This document shows, piece after piece, positions 17,939 to 26,141 of a DNA stretch of 64,000 bases (positions are counted from its first letter, which is position 1; each line of letters begins with the position of its first letter). The DNA lies in contig NZ_OY761810.1 of assembly GCF_963664915.1 (NCBI RefSeq), positions 1,378,661 to 1,442,660 on the forward strand, written 5' to 3'. Made by a program: the position numbers and the translations under genes. The notes under the pieces were generated by a model. It saw only the letters and a list, made by a program, of their open reading frames with translations. It was not told where the DNA came from and ran no database searches. The stretch comes from an uncultured Caproiciproducens sp. (GTDB lineage Bacteria > Bacillota > Clostridia > Oscillospirales > Acutalibacteraceae).

Positions 17939-19370
17939 GTTCAATATTTGATAATGTAAGCAATAAAGATAAATGCCAAAAATTCACTCCCCTGGATATG
18001 GTTCAGAAAATGTTAGATTTGGCTGGGTATAAACGAATTTAATAGGAAAACGCGTTCTAGAAAACTCTTTTGGCTCAGGCAATATGTTAATTGAAGTAGT
18101 CAAACGATATATTGAAAGCTGCCTTAATCAAAATATGCTGCTTCAGGATATATCAAAAAATTTGGCTATTGATATTTATGGAATTGAACTTGACAATCAA
18201 CTATATAATAGTTGCCTAAAGCGACTGAATCAAATATCCGAGGAATATCATATCCCACCAGTTAATTGGCATTTGTATAATACAAATGCATTGACATGGG
18301 AGAGTGATGTAAAGTTTGATTTAGTAATTGGAAACCCACCTTATATCACCTATAAAGATATTGATTTGGATAGTAGAACACAGATAAAACAATCTTTTTC
18401 GTCTTGTGCAGCAGGGAAATTTGATTATTGCTACGCATTTATTGAATCAGGGATAAAGCTGCTGAGTGCTTCTGGAAAACTTGTGCAGCTTGTCCCCAGT
18501 AATATATATAAAAATGTATTTGCAGAAGAACTTAGAATGCTTCTAAACCCATATATTTCTGTCATCTTCGAATATCCTTCAAAAAACATCTTTGCTGGGG
18601 CATTAACATCTACTAGCATATTCTTATATGATAAATGTACGCAAGAAGAATATGTGCAATATCAAAACATAACAGAAAACAAAAAATTGCAGATACCTCG
18701 TACTTCTCTAAGCGGAAAGTGGATGTTTGCCAACATATCACCCAGAAAGAAAAAAGTCGTTAGATTTGGTGATGTATTCAACGCGTCTATAGTAGTTATT
18801 GCCACTGATCAAATAAAACACGATCATAAAAGGGCTCGAGATATGCATGCGTACATTTATCAAAATGGTGGGCCATATAAAGTGGAATTTATGGAAGCTT
18901 ACAACGGTAAATGTGCGTATTGTGGCGCGTCGATAAAAATATTACCTAAGTCAATGTTTGAAATTGACCACTTTATATATGAGAAAGCTCCGGTGTTTAA
19001 TGGGAGTAAAGCAGCTGCTGGATACATTGAAAATCTTGTGTTAGCCTGTCATTCATGTAATCATCAAAAAAGTTCTTTTATAATTGAAGATACTGATCGC
19101 CAATATCTCTATCCGGATACAGAGGGAATACAGAAAGCGTTTATAAGAGACGATCAGTATTACATAAAAATTTCCAAAGAGTGTAACGAGAACGGCGTTG
19201 TAAAAGATTTTTATAAACAGTTAAATCTCGGAGGAGAAATACATAGACTTGACTATTTACTGATGAATATGATTGGAATGAACAGTAAGATAGTAGACAA
19301 GCCAGAAGCAAGTCAAAAAATAGGACAAGCAATAGAAATGCTTCGCGCTAAAAGAAATATTATGGGATAG
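17935..19370 (+). pseudogene. Frameshifted N6-adenine DNA methyltransferase joined to HNH nuclease
   Basis: ATG 17935 encodes KFTPLDMVQKMLDLAGYK, then a stop at about 18040. One base out of frame the protein continues NLIGKRVLENSFGSGNMLIE (SAM motif), with DLVIGNPPYITY, the catalytic NPPY of N6-adenine methyltransferases. After RFGDVFNASIVVIAT the sequence changes to a different domain, KHDHKRARDMHAYIYQ, with an HNH motif: CAYCG, FEIDHFIY, LVLACHSCNHQKS. The target-recognition half of the methyltransferase is absent, suggesting a deletion that fused it to an adjacent HNH restriction gene. A natural fusion is possible. A one-base deletion near 18034 explains the frameshift. Confidence 0.8.
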
Positions 19371-19450
19371 AATGCCTCCACCAAGGCTGGACCACGCTTT
19401 GTGGTAATCCGAATTGACTTTAAAAAGAAATTTTTTCAGGAATATATCCT

Positions 19451-19489
19451 GATGCCAAGGGGGTACCAGCTTCAAGCGGCATCTTTTTT
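19451..19489 (+). terminator. Intrinsic terminator
   Basis: GATGCC (19451-19456) and GGCATC (19478-19483) pair around a G-rich loop and are followed by six T. It ends transcription from the methyltransferase/HNH gene. A related GGCATCTTTTTT block precedes repeat copy B at about 23031-23042. Confidence 0.6.
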
Positions 19490-19553
19490 GACCGTTCAAG
19501 GCATACAGAATGTATCTGTCTGCTTGAACATTCAGTCCAGGAGAAGATATAAC

Positions 19554-19847
19554 ATGAATCAGTTCTTTAAACAGGTATATGACATTGTAGAGCAGATACC
19601 TTATGGGATGGTGGTTTCATATGGTCAGATTGCGCACATGCTGGGACGGCCCCATGCGGCGCGAGAGGTTGGGTGGGCCATGAGATGCTGCCCCGATGGT
19701 TTGCCTTGGCAAAGGGTGGTCACGAAAGATGGTACGATTGCGGGCGGTATTTATGCGGATATGCGCAGAGACATTCTTGAAACCGAAGGGGTAATATTCT
19801 TGCCTGATGGCCGTGTCAATATGGATTTATGCCGTTGGTTCGGTTAG
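19554..19847 (+). CDS. Alkyltransferase-like protein (ATL), MGMT family
   Basis: A 97-residue protein from ATG 19554 (site AGGAGAAG). It matches the DNA-binding domain of O6-alkylguanine-DNA alkyltransferases: YGMVVSYGQIAHMLGRPHAAREVGWAM. At the active site, where repair enzymes have PCHR, this protein reads PWQR, with tryptophan replacing the acceptor cysteine. That defines ATL proteins, which flag alkylated bases for excision repair rather than repairing them. Base composition is closer to the chromosome than to the flanking AT-rich cargo, so it may be a host gene trapped between insertions. Confidence 0.85.
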   Translation: MNQFFKQVYDIVEQIPYGMVVSYGQIAHMLGRPHAAREVGWAMRCCPDGLPWQRVVTKDGTIAGGIYADMRRDILETEGVIFLPDGRVNMDLCRWFG

Positions 19848-19944
19848 GCATGGTGCAAAATCCATATTGGTAGCAAGATTTGGCGTCAAGATCTGACTGG
19901 GTTCAAGTGGTGTTTTTTGACCGTTCACAAATAAGTCCATAGGG

Positions 19945-20015
19945 GCAGATTCCGTTCGCGAGAGGATAGGATAGATGTTTTGGATTTTTGGGTAGTGTTG
20001 AGTATACAGGATAGG
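19945..20015 (+). repeat. Second block of 40-bp-type repeats
   Basis: TTCCGTTCGCGAGAGG, then ATAGGATAGATGTTTTGG, and another ACAGGATAG about 40 bases later, matching the block at 3214-3345. The two blocks bracket the segment containing Wadjet, the recombinase remnants, Fic and ATL. Confidence 0.55.
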
Positions 20016-20057
20016 CATTAAATAAAAATGTGAAATAAAAGTATCGGTGGTGACGTT

Positions 20058-21104
20058 ATGGAAGACAATGATAAAAAATTGAAGAAACCTTTACAAATAA
20101 GAAATAGCACGGCTGAATTTTTAATATTTACTTCACAAGCAAACGAGAACACAATCGAGGTTCGTGTTGAGGATGAAACAGTCTGGCTTACACAAAAATT
20201 AATTGCCGAGCTGTTTGGGGTAGATGTAAGAACAATAAACGATCACTTGAAAAACATCTATGCTGAAGGTGAATTAGAGGAAGAAGCAACTATCCGGAAA
20301 AACCGGATAGTTCAAAAAGAGGGAAACAGAGAAGTAGGCAGAGATGTTTTATTTTATAATCTTGATGCGATCATTTCCGTCGGTTACCGCGTGAATTCAT
20401 TAAGGGCAACACAGTTCAGACAATGGGCAACAGGAGTCCTACGGAATTTTTCAATTCGCGGATATGTGTTGGATAAAGAAAGATTAAAAAATGGTACTTT
20501 CTTAAATGAAGAATATTTCGATCATTTACTTGAAGAAATCAGAGAAATACGAGCCAGTGAAAGAAAGTTCTATCAAAAAATTGCTGACATTTATGCCACT
20601 GCTTTAGACTATAATCCACAAACAAAAATAACAAAGAATTTCTTTAAGACTGTTCAAAACAAGTTGCATTTTGCAATTCATGGCAATACTGCTGCAGAGG
20701 TTATCTACAATAGAGCCGATAGTACTAAGGAACATATGGGATTAACAAGTTGGGAAAATGCACCGCAAGGCAAAATTGTTAAAAGCGATGTTTCTATAGC
20801 AAAGAACTACCTCACAGAAAAAGAAATCAAATCTTTAGACAGGTTTGTGACAATGTACCTTGATTATGCAGAAAGCCAGGCAGAGAGAAATATCCCTATG
20901 ACGATGGAAGATTGGGCTAAGAGGCTGAATGCATTTCTACAATTTAACGAAAAGGATATATTGGAGAATGCAGGGAAAGTAACCGCGGCTATTGCAAAAG
21001 AATTTGCAGAAAGTGAATTTGAAAAATACCGTATTAATCAGGACAAACTTTTTCAATCAGATTTTGATAGATTGACTGACAGCATTAAGAACGAGGAAGA
21101 GTAA
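20058..21104 (+). CDS. RhuM family protein
   Basis: A 348-residue protein matching the RhuM family over its whole length: N-terminal EVRVEDETVWLTQKLIAELF, then GVDVRTINDHLKNIY, then NLDAIISVGYRVNSLRATQFR and QWATGVLRNFSIRGY. The N-terminal part resembles phage antirepressor/KilA-N-type helix-turn-helix domains; the C-terminal part is helical and Fic/Doc-associated in relatives. RhuM proteins are common mobile-element cargo with no settled biochemical role. The GTGGTGACGTT context before ATG 20058 is a modest ribosome-binding site. It stands alone between the repeat block and the hydrolase operon. Confidence 0.85.
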   Translation: MEDNDKKLKKPLQIRNSTAEFLIFTSQANENTIEVRVEDETVWLTQKLIAELFGVDVRTINDHLKNIYAEGELEEEATIRKNRIVQKEGNREVGRDVLFYNLDAIISVGYRVNSLRATQFRQWATGVLRNFSIRGYVLDKERLKNGTFLNEEYFDHLLEEIREIRASERKFYQKIADIYATALDYNPQTKITKNFFKTVQNKLHFAIHGNTAAEVIYNRADSTKEHMGLTSWENAPQGKIVKSDVSIAKNYLTEKEIKSLDRFVTMYLDYAESQAERNIPMTMEDWAKRLNAFLQFNEKDILENAGKVTAAIAKEFAESEFEKYRINQDKLFQSDFDRLTDSIKNEEE

Positions 21105-21336
21105 GTGTTTGACAATTGTGAATGTAAACTGCATCTGATATAATATAATAGAAGTCATTAAGCACATGCTGAAAGTGCATTTCAATGAAAAATCCCCAAA
21201 ATCACCCTGCCTCCAAGGGGCTACCAGCTCCATACGACATCATTATCACAGCCACAAGGCATACAGAGGTAATATGTCTACTGGAAAAATAGTGATATCC
21301 TTTTTACAATATTAAAGTGCTTATATTATGATGGAA

Positions 21337-22371
21337 TTACCATCTATCATTAATAATGCAGTCTTTGGAATCTATTCGTAATTCATCCGGATCAAGTATA
21401 AAGTTCATAACATATTTTCTGATTCGAGCCGCCGATTCTCGGTCTCCAACAAAGCCCCTAAACATTTTGTATGGTCTCAGAAGGTCGGGAAAATCGGTAA
21501 AAGTGAAATGTGAGGAATCTTTAATTTGAATCCATTTCCTTTTATTCGTTGAATTGCTTATAAGCTTATCTATTTTTTTGCAGTAATCCTGCCCGATAGC
21601 TTTTATCGAATCTGTGAAGTTTTCCTCATCAATCCATTCTTTTTTGAATAAATGATCCTGACTCAAGTGTAGCTGTCTGATATTGAGACCGCTCTGAATT
21701 GCAGGGTTCATTAATGTTCCGTCCAGATTGATGAGTTTGTTGAAATTGATACTGTCATAGCTGGCTATAAGATTTGCGGCTAACCCGCCGCCCAGAGAAT
21801 GACCTATCAGAATTACTTCTTTATTCAAAAATAAATCCGCAAATTCGTCTTTTAGTCTGGCCAAAACACACTTTAGTTCGTCATTTAATGCGGGAGCGAT
21901 TTTCGCTTCGGTTTCTGTTAGGAATGGGAGCATTTCTGCAGCTTTTTTAGGATAGGAAATGCTTTCTTTTTCATAGTCGATATGATAGGCGACCCGTATC
22001 AGATCGCAGTTATTTTGCAGTAACAGCCGCTGCAGGATCGAATTATCCTCAGATATACTGCCGGAACCATGTATATAGATTACGGTTCTAAGCCCGCCAA
22101 ATATGATCGTATCGGACTCAGCTCTTTCATAAGGCAGACGATATTTTTTCAGTGGCCGGAGCAGAAACGCAGGTACTGGCAGAAGTTGCTTAAAAGCCTT
22201 AAAATCGTGTAAATATGGATATTCGGCTTTGTAACTATCTTCAGCTGACCGAAATGTCAGATCTACTCTTTCTAAAAATTTGAAATCTGCAAGCGGCAGT
22301 CTCCTGTTCACTATCTTAAGTGCCGGATCTGCAGAAAAAGCATCTACGGTTTTTGTAAAAAGCAATCCCAT
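21337..22371 (-). CDS. Alpha/beta-hydrolase fold protein
   Basis: A 344-residue serine-hydrolase-like protein with nucleophile elbow GHSLGGG, an oxyanion-type segment VIYIHGSGSISEDNS, and a probable catalytic histidine in IKDSSHFTFTDFPDLL. There is no signal peptide. The start is ATG 22371, preceded by GGAGG at 7 bases; an earlier ATG at 22386 would overlap the regulator. The upstream gene's stop is 2 bases inside, so both are translated from one mRNA with the winged-helix regulator. The substrate is unknown; a small ester, lipid or drug is plausible. Confidence 0.7.
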   Translation of the reverse strand: MGLLFTKTVDAFSADPALKIVNRRLPLADFKFLERVDLTFRSAEDSYKAEYPYLHDFKAFKQLLPVPAFLLRPLKKYRLPYERAESDTIIFGGLRTVIYIHGSGSISEDNSILQRLLLQNNCDLIRVAYHIDYEKESISYPKKAAEMLPFLTETEAKIAPALNDELKCVLARLKDEFADLFLNKEVILIGHSLGGGLAANLIASYDSINFNKLINLDGTLMNPAIQSGLNIRQLHLSQDHLFKKEWIDEENFTDSIKAIGQDYCKKIDKLISNSTNKRKWIQIKDSSHFTFTDFPDLLRPYKMFRGFVGDRESAARIRKYVMNFILDPDELRIDSKDCIINDRW

Positions 22372-22372
22372 T

Positions 22373-22876
22373 TTATTTTCCTCCATCAGGGACTAAAAAG
22401 GTTGTCAGCTGATAACAATCCCCGTCACCTGCCATGTATTTCCTCAGAAGAGCTTCCGTTTCTTCGGTGAACTTATTTATTTCTTCTTTTTTAATATTTA
22501 TTATGGTTGTGCTAAATTTTGATAGCTGCAGATTATCCTGAGCCACTACTGGTGTGTGCTCCGCCAGTTTATGATGAACATAAGAAAAAAACACGGCATA
22601 GGCGGCAGTTAAATAGGCTTCAACAGACCCATCCTCAAGGCTCATTTTCTCCATCGAAAAATTCAGCCCATAAGTTGCTTCAATCGCTCCCTTGATTTTT
22701 CTTTCAGATACCTTTCTAATTAAAGATGCTTTTTCCAATATTTTAATACATCTGTACATGGCTGCTTGGGGGATATCCGGCAGCTTCTCCAGTAATTCTT
22801 TTACCGAGGCCTCCCTTTCGCCGAGGGCTGCGACAATGAGAAACCGATAAGGCTGCAATAAAGCTTTATAGTCCAT
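22373..22876 (-). CDS. Winged-helix transcriptional regulator (ArsR/PadR-like)
   Basis: A 167-residue protein from ATG 22876. The N-terminal winged helix (YKALLQPYRFLIVAAL, then ASVKELLEKLPDIPQAAMYR and CIKILEKASLIRKV) is ArsR/PadR-like; the C-terminal half may bind a ligand or dimerise. It is first in an operon with the alpha/beta-hydrolase. A 46-bp perfect palindrome lies 20 bases upstream of its start, positioned to be its own operator. Longer upstream frames run through noncoding repeat and are not used. Confidence 0.75.
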   Translation of the reverse strand: MDYKALLQPYRFLIVAALGEREASVKELLEKLPDIPQAAMYRCIKILEKASLIRKVSERKIKGAIEATYGLNFSMEKMSLEDGSVEAYLTAAYAVFFSYVHHKLAEHTPVVAQDNLQLSKFSTTIINIKKEEINKFTEETEALLRKYMAGDGDCYQLTTFLVPDGGK

Positions 22877-22895
22877 CTGAGACCTCAATTCTATA

Positions 22896-22941
22896 TTACA
22901 ATCTATACTATTATCAATATTGATAATAGTATAGATTGTAA
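22896..22941. promoter_or_regulatory. 46-bp perfect palindromic operator
   Basis: Two 23-base arms with no spacer are perfectly complementary around the centre at 22918/22919 (CAATATTG). It lies directly upstream of the regulator start at 22876 and probably overlaps that promoter. The perfection over 46 bp is unusual; it suggests cooperative binding of two dimers of the encoded regulator. Confidence 0.75.
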
Positions 22942-23055
22942 ATGTCCGTATGTCAATAGAGGCATACTCAAAGTTTAATAAGTTGAGGCTTCCCGCAATT
23001 AACAGCCGCCAAGGCCTCACTGCGCTCAACAGGCATCTTTTTTGTACACTCAAGG

Positions 23056-23215
23056 CGTTGAAACTGTGATTCTGATGACACGTTGTGGTAAAAACGATAA
23101 ATAAGCCACTCAAACCACAATATGTTGTGGTTTTGGAGCGAAAAATGGGCAAAAATTAGGCTAAAAAATGCCCTGTTTTTGCCCTGATTTTTAGGGGAAA
23201 ATATAGATGACATAG
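23056..23215 (+). repeat. 160-bp direct repeat, copy B (attachment-site-like)
   Basis: The mate of 12968-13127, with about eight mismatches and no gaps. It keeps the recombinase-like tail codons VETVILMTRCGKNDK, the stop and the AAACCACAA/TTGTGGTTT hairpin, but no recombinase body precedes it. Its left flank TGTACACTCAA also occurs at 3165, just beyond rlmCD, strengthening the link to the rlmCD site. Confidence 0.8.
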
Positions 23216-23397
23216 TAAAATTTATCTAAAATCGATGATTCTGAGTTTGAATTGCGAGAGTAAAATAGAGAATTTCTTCTCTGGTGATGCTGGAGACAAT
23301 TTATAAAATCTGCATATTTGGAGGATATGATATGGATACTGTAACTATATTAAAATACTTACAAAATATTTTTCTGTGAAAGGTGAAGCATTAAAAA

Positions 23398-23604
23398 ATG
23401 TTCCTCGTGTATAATGACAATCAGCATCCACAATCTGAATATCTTAAAAATAAAAGTTGGTATTTGGAATACTCTGTTACAGATGAACAAATACTTGATG
23501 AAGAATTTATTTTCTTTGCAACTGAGATTTTTGTTGCAATGCAACCATTTAATGCTTTTCTCAATCGTGCGTTAGAAAAGTTTGAGATGCCAAAGCGTTT
23601 ATAA
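23398..23604 (+). CDS. Small unknown protein, possibly a gene fragment
   Basis: A 68-residue AT-rich frame (MFLVYNDNQHPQSEYLKNKS) preceded by AAAGGTGAAG. About 65 bases upstream a strong GGAGGATATGATATG begins a 15-codon frame that ends at once, so the original gene may have started there and be frameshifted. No family was recognised. It lies in the cargo slot after repeat copy B. Confidence 0.4.
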   Translation: MFLVYNDNQHPQSEYLKNKSWYLEYSVTDEQILDEEFIFFATEIFVAMQPFNAFLNRALEKFEMPKRL

Positions 23605-23713
23605 GATTATGATAGATGAAATAATGGATTTTCAAGAGCTAATAAGAGAAAAGAAAAAGTTTTATTAATGATGGAGAAGAAATGTAGCTAATCTTGTGCA
23701 AAGGAGAGAATTT

Positions 23714-24196
23714 GTGGAACATATTACATTGGGAAAGACGAGGCAAACGGATATAACAATTATGATTTTTGCAGAAGGTACTGTGTTAAAACCAAAATCA
23801 TGGTTTAGCTTGTATAATCACAACAGTTATCAGCCAATTGGAAACTGTGTTGAAATAATAAAAGACTGGCAAGGGCAAGGAGCTAATATTGTATATTGCA
23901 CATCACGAAAAGCGAAACAAGCTGAAGATGTTGCAGCCTTGCTGAAAAAATACGGGCTTGTTGGTGCAGAGCTTTATTATCGCAGTAAAAGAGAAAAATA
24001 CAAAGATATTGTAGAAAGAATACAGCCTGACATATTGATTGAAGATGACTGTAAAAGTATTGGTGGAGCATGGCAGATGTGTATTACAAAAGTTTCTCCT
24101 AAAATAAAGGAAAATGTAGTATCAATTGTTATTGGAGAATTTAAGGGAATAGATGACTTGCCACGAAATGTAGTTACACTTACGCAAAGATTATGA
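23714..24196 (+). CDS. HAD-like fold protein, unknown substrate
   Basis: A 160-residue protein. GTG 23714 is chosen for the AAAGGAGAG upstream; ATG 23762 is an alternative. The sequence MIFAEGTVLKPKSW, then NIVYCTSRKAKQAEDVAALL, and PDILIEDDCKSIGG follows the layout of small HAD-superfamily phosphatases: motif I, the TSR of motif II, and the DD of motif III. Motif I has AEG where DxD or DxT is expected, so activity is doubtful. Similar stand-alone proteins occur in Clostridia. It occupies the same slot as the 13151 gene does at the other repeat. Confidence 0.65.
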   Translation: MEHITLGKTRQTDITIMIFAEGTVLKPKSWFSLYNHNSYQPIGNCVEIIKDWQGQGANIVYCTSRKAKQAEDVAALLKKYGLVGAELYYRSKREKYKDIVERIQPDILIEDDCKSIGGAWQMCITKVSPKIKENVVSIVIGEFKGIDDLPRNVVTLTQRL

Positions 24197-24222
24197 GTAT
24201 TCCCATTATTACATAAGGGTAA

Positions 24223-24358
24223 TCCAGAGGTACCTCGATGATAAATCTTGATACCTCTGTTTTCATATAAAACCAAAAATAACTTAATAAATGCCATCGG
24301 GTAAACAATCAAGAGGTTATGTTCTTCGTTACTGAAAAACATAGCCTCTTTTTTGTTG
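24223..24358 (+). promoter_or_regulatory. Two-hairpin leader element, copy 2
   Basis: P1 arms are CAGAGGTA (24225-24232) and TACCTCTG (24252-24259), changed from copy 1 but still paired. The linker and P2 (24311-24323 with 24338-24350) are identical to copy 1 and followed by T6. It precedes a truncated homologue of the gene at 14444. Confidence 0.75.
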
Positions 24359-24394
24359 CCTAAAAATGGTCAGAAAAAGAAAGGACTGAGAACA

Positions 24395-24529
24395 ATGCTT
24401 GCAAGATTTATGAGTGGAACGCCACTCTCAGTTATAGAAATGGAAATGCAACTGATCAAAGGCAGTTTTAACAAAACTAAAATAATACTTACGAAAAAAA
24501 AAACAAACCTATATAATATAAAAAGTTAA
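24395..24529 (+). pseudogene. Truncated copy of the Tn1549-type protein at 14444
   Basis: ATG 24395 encodes MLARFMSGTPLSVIEMEMQL, aligning with the first 20 residues of the intact gene at 14444. It then diverges into AT-rich sequence and stops at 24529. The leader is intact, so only the 5' end of this module survives. The break is close to the promoter of the MATE gene. Confidence 0.75.
24489..24517 (+). promoter_or_regulatory. Probable promoter for MATE gene
   Basis: TATAAT (24512-24517) lies 17 bases from a weak TTACGA (24489-24494). The transcript would have a leader of about 185 nt before the MATE start at 24709. Confidence 0.45.
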
Positions 24530-24627
24530 TGGTAGTGAAGTTGATGTTTGAAAACAGAAACTGCAATGAAAGTTTGTGGTTCTGCTTTTTGCGAGTAATG
24601 AGCCAAGCTGGATGTATGTATCCCTAA
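24529..24627 (+). CDS. Possible 32-residue leader peptide upstream of MATE
   Basis: ATG 24529 opens a 32-codon frame ending at 24627, within the MATE leader. The peptide is rich in Cys, Met, Phe and Trp (NESLWFCFLRVMSQAGCMYP). Short peptides before drug-resistance genes often mediate ribosome-stalling control. The same frame continues for 26 more codons after the stop, so a decayed gene is equally possible. No strong ribosome-binding site is seen. Confidence 0.3.
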   Translation: MVVKLMFENRNCNESLWFCFLRVMSQAGCMYP

Positions 24628-24708
24628 TTGGCAAATATCGCAGCAATTAAATCGGCGTCTTCTCGTTTGACCATTATAGAAAAAATTATAAGGCAGGAGA
24701 TAAATTAA

Positions 24709-26088
24709 ATGGATAGTAGTTTTAAAGCAAATCAATATTTAGCGGAGGAACCAATTAAAAAACTGATGTTGAAATTTTCCGTTCCATGCATCGTGTCATT
24801 ATTAGTATCATCATTGTATAACATCGTTGATCAGATTTTTGTTGGAAGAGGAGTGGGGTATTTAGGAAATGGTGCAACAAATGTTGTATTCCCTATTACA
24901 ATTATTGCACTTGCAATTGCCCTTCTAATTGGAGATGGTTGTGCGGCATATTTGAGTATATGTCAGGGTAAGAATGATAAGGAAGGTGCACATAAAAGCG
25001 TTGGAAATGCAGTTGTTATTTTAGTCGCAAGTGGAATTATACTGACATTATTCTTTATTGTGTTGAAAGATAAGATTTTGTGGGGATTTGGTGCCACAGA
25101 AAATAACATTGTTTACGCAACACAATATTTTGATTATATTGTAATTGGTATTCCTTTTTTCATGTTTGCAAATGGATTAAATTCCTTAATACGTGCAGAT
25201 GGAAGCCCAAAGTTTGCTATGATATCATCTTTTGTTGGATGTGTTATTAATTTGGTTTTGGATCCAATTGCTATTTTTGTGTTAAATATGGGAATGAAAG
25301 GTGCAGCATTAGCAACGATTGTAGGGCAGATTGTATCTGCATTTCTTGCGTTATATTATTTGTTCCACACGAATTCATTTCAGTTTAGAAAATCTAGTTT
25401 TCATCTAAGTGGGAAAATATTACAACGTATTATGCCCTTAGGAATAAGTAGCTTTTTAACACAATTATCTATTGTAATTCTTATGGGGGTTATGAATAAT
25501 ATATTAGTAAGCTATGGCACACAGTCTAAATACGGAGCAGATATTCCGTTAACCGTTGTAGGTATTGTAATGAAAATATTTCAAATTGTAATTGCGGTTG
25601 TAGTAGGAATTGCAGCAGGTTCTCAACCTATTGTGGGCTTCAATTATGGTGCTGGCTTAAATCATCGTGTAAAACAGATTTATATTATAATGATGAAAGC
25701 AGAAATAGGTGTAGGAGTAATTGCTACTATTTGTTTTGAGATTTTTCCACTTCAAATTATTAGCCTCTTTGGAAGTGAAAATGGGCTTTATAATGAATTT
25801 GCAGTAATAGCATTTCGCCTCTATTTATGCACGATTATTTTATGTTGTGTACAAAAAGCAACGAGTATATTCTTACAGGCACTTGGAAAGCCAGTATTGT
25901 CAATGGGGTTATCCTTGCTACGTGATTTTATATTAAGCGTACCACTTATAATAATTTTACCGAGGATTATGGGATTAGAAGGTGTATTATATTCAGCACC
26001 GATTGCGGATTTATTTTCAATCATTGCAGTAATTGTAATTATGACAGGGGTTTTGAAACATTTAAGTAGCAAGAAGATAGCACAATGA
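24709..26088 (+). CDS. MATE family multidrug/cation antiporter
   Basis: A 459-residue integral membrane protein with about 12 hydrophobic segments and the two pseudo-repeats of MATE exporters. Recognisable signatures are FSVPCIVSLLVSSLYNIVDQ, IFVGRGVGYLGNGATNVVFP and, in the second half, QPIVGFNYGAG. It would export drugs or other organic cations using a sodium or proton gradient. The site GGCAGGAGATAAATTAA precedes ATG 24709. Base composition is AT-rich, unlike the chromosome, which is consistent with recent acquisition. Confidence 0.9.
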   Translation: MDSSFKANQYLAEEPIKKLMLKFSVPCIVSLLVSSLYNIVDQIFVGRGVGYLGNGATNVVFPITIIALAIALLIGDGCAAYLSICQGKNDKEGAHKSVGNAVVILVASGIILTLFFIVLKDKILWGFGATENNIVYATQYFDYIVIGIPFFMFANGLNSLIRADGSPKFAMISSFVGCVINLVLDPIAIFVLNMGMKGAALATIVGQIVSAFLALYYLFHTNSFQFRKSSFHLSGKILQRIMPLGISSFLTQLSIVILMGVMNNILVSYGTQSKYGADIPLTVVGIVMKIFQIVIAVVVGIAAGSQPIVGFNYGAGLNHRVKQIYIIMMKAEIGVGVIATICFEIFPLQIISLFGSENGLYNEFAVIAFRLYLCTIILCCVQKATSIFLQALGKPVLSMGLSLLRDFILSVPLIIILPRIMGLEGVLYSAPIADLFSIIAVIVIMTGVLKHLSSKKIAQ

Positions 26089-26141
26089 CAAGAATAATAC
26101 AAATATAATCTGAGTAGTATTCACCGCGCGTGCTCTATAAT

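Noticed and set aside
22877-23152. N-terminal extension of the ArsR/PadR-like regulator
   Set aside because: The extended frame runs through the 46-bp palindrome and repeat copy B; the ATG at 22876 gives the family-like start.
24512-24708. Guanidine (ykkC/mini-ykkC) riboswitch before MATE
   Set aside because: The paired ACGR hairpin loops or other class signatures were not found.
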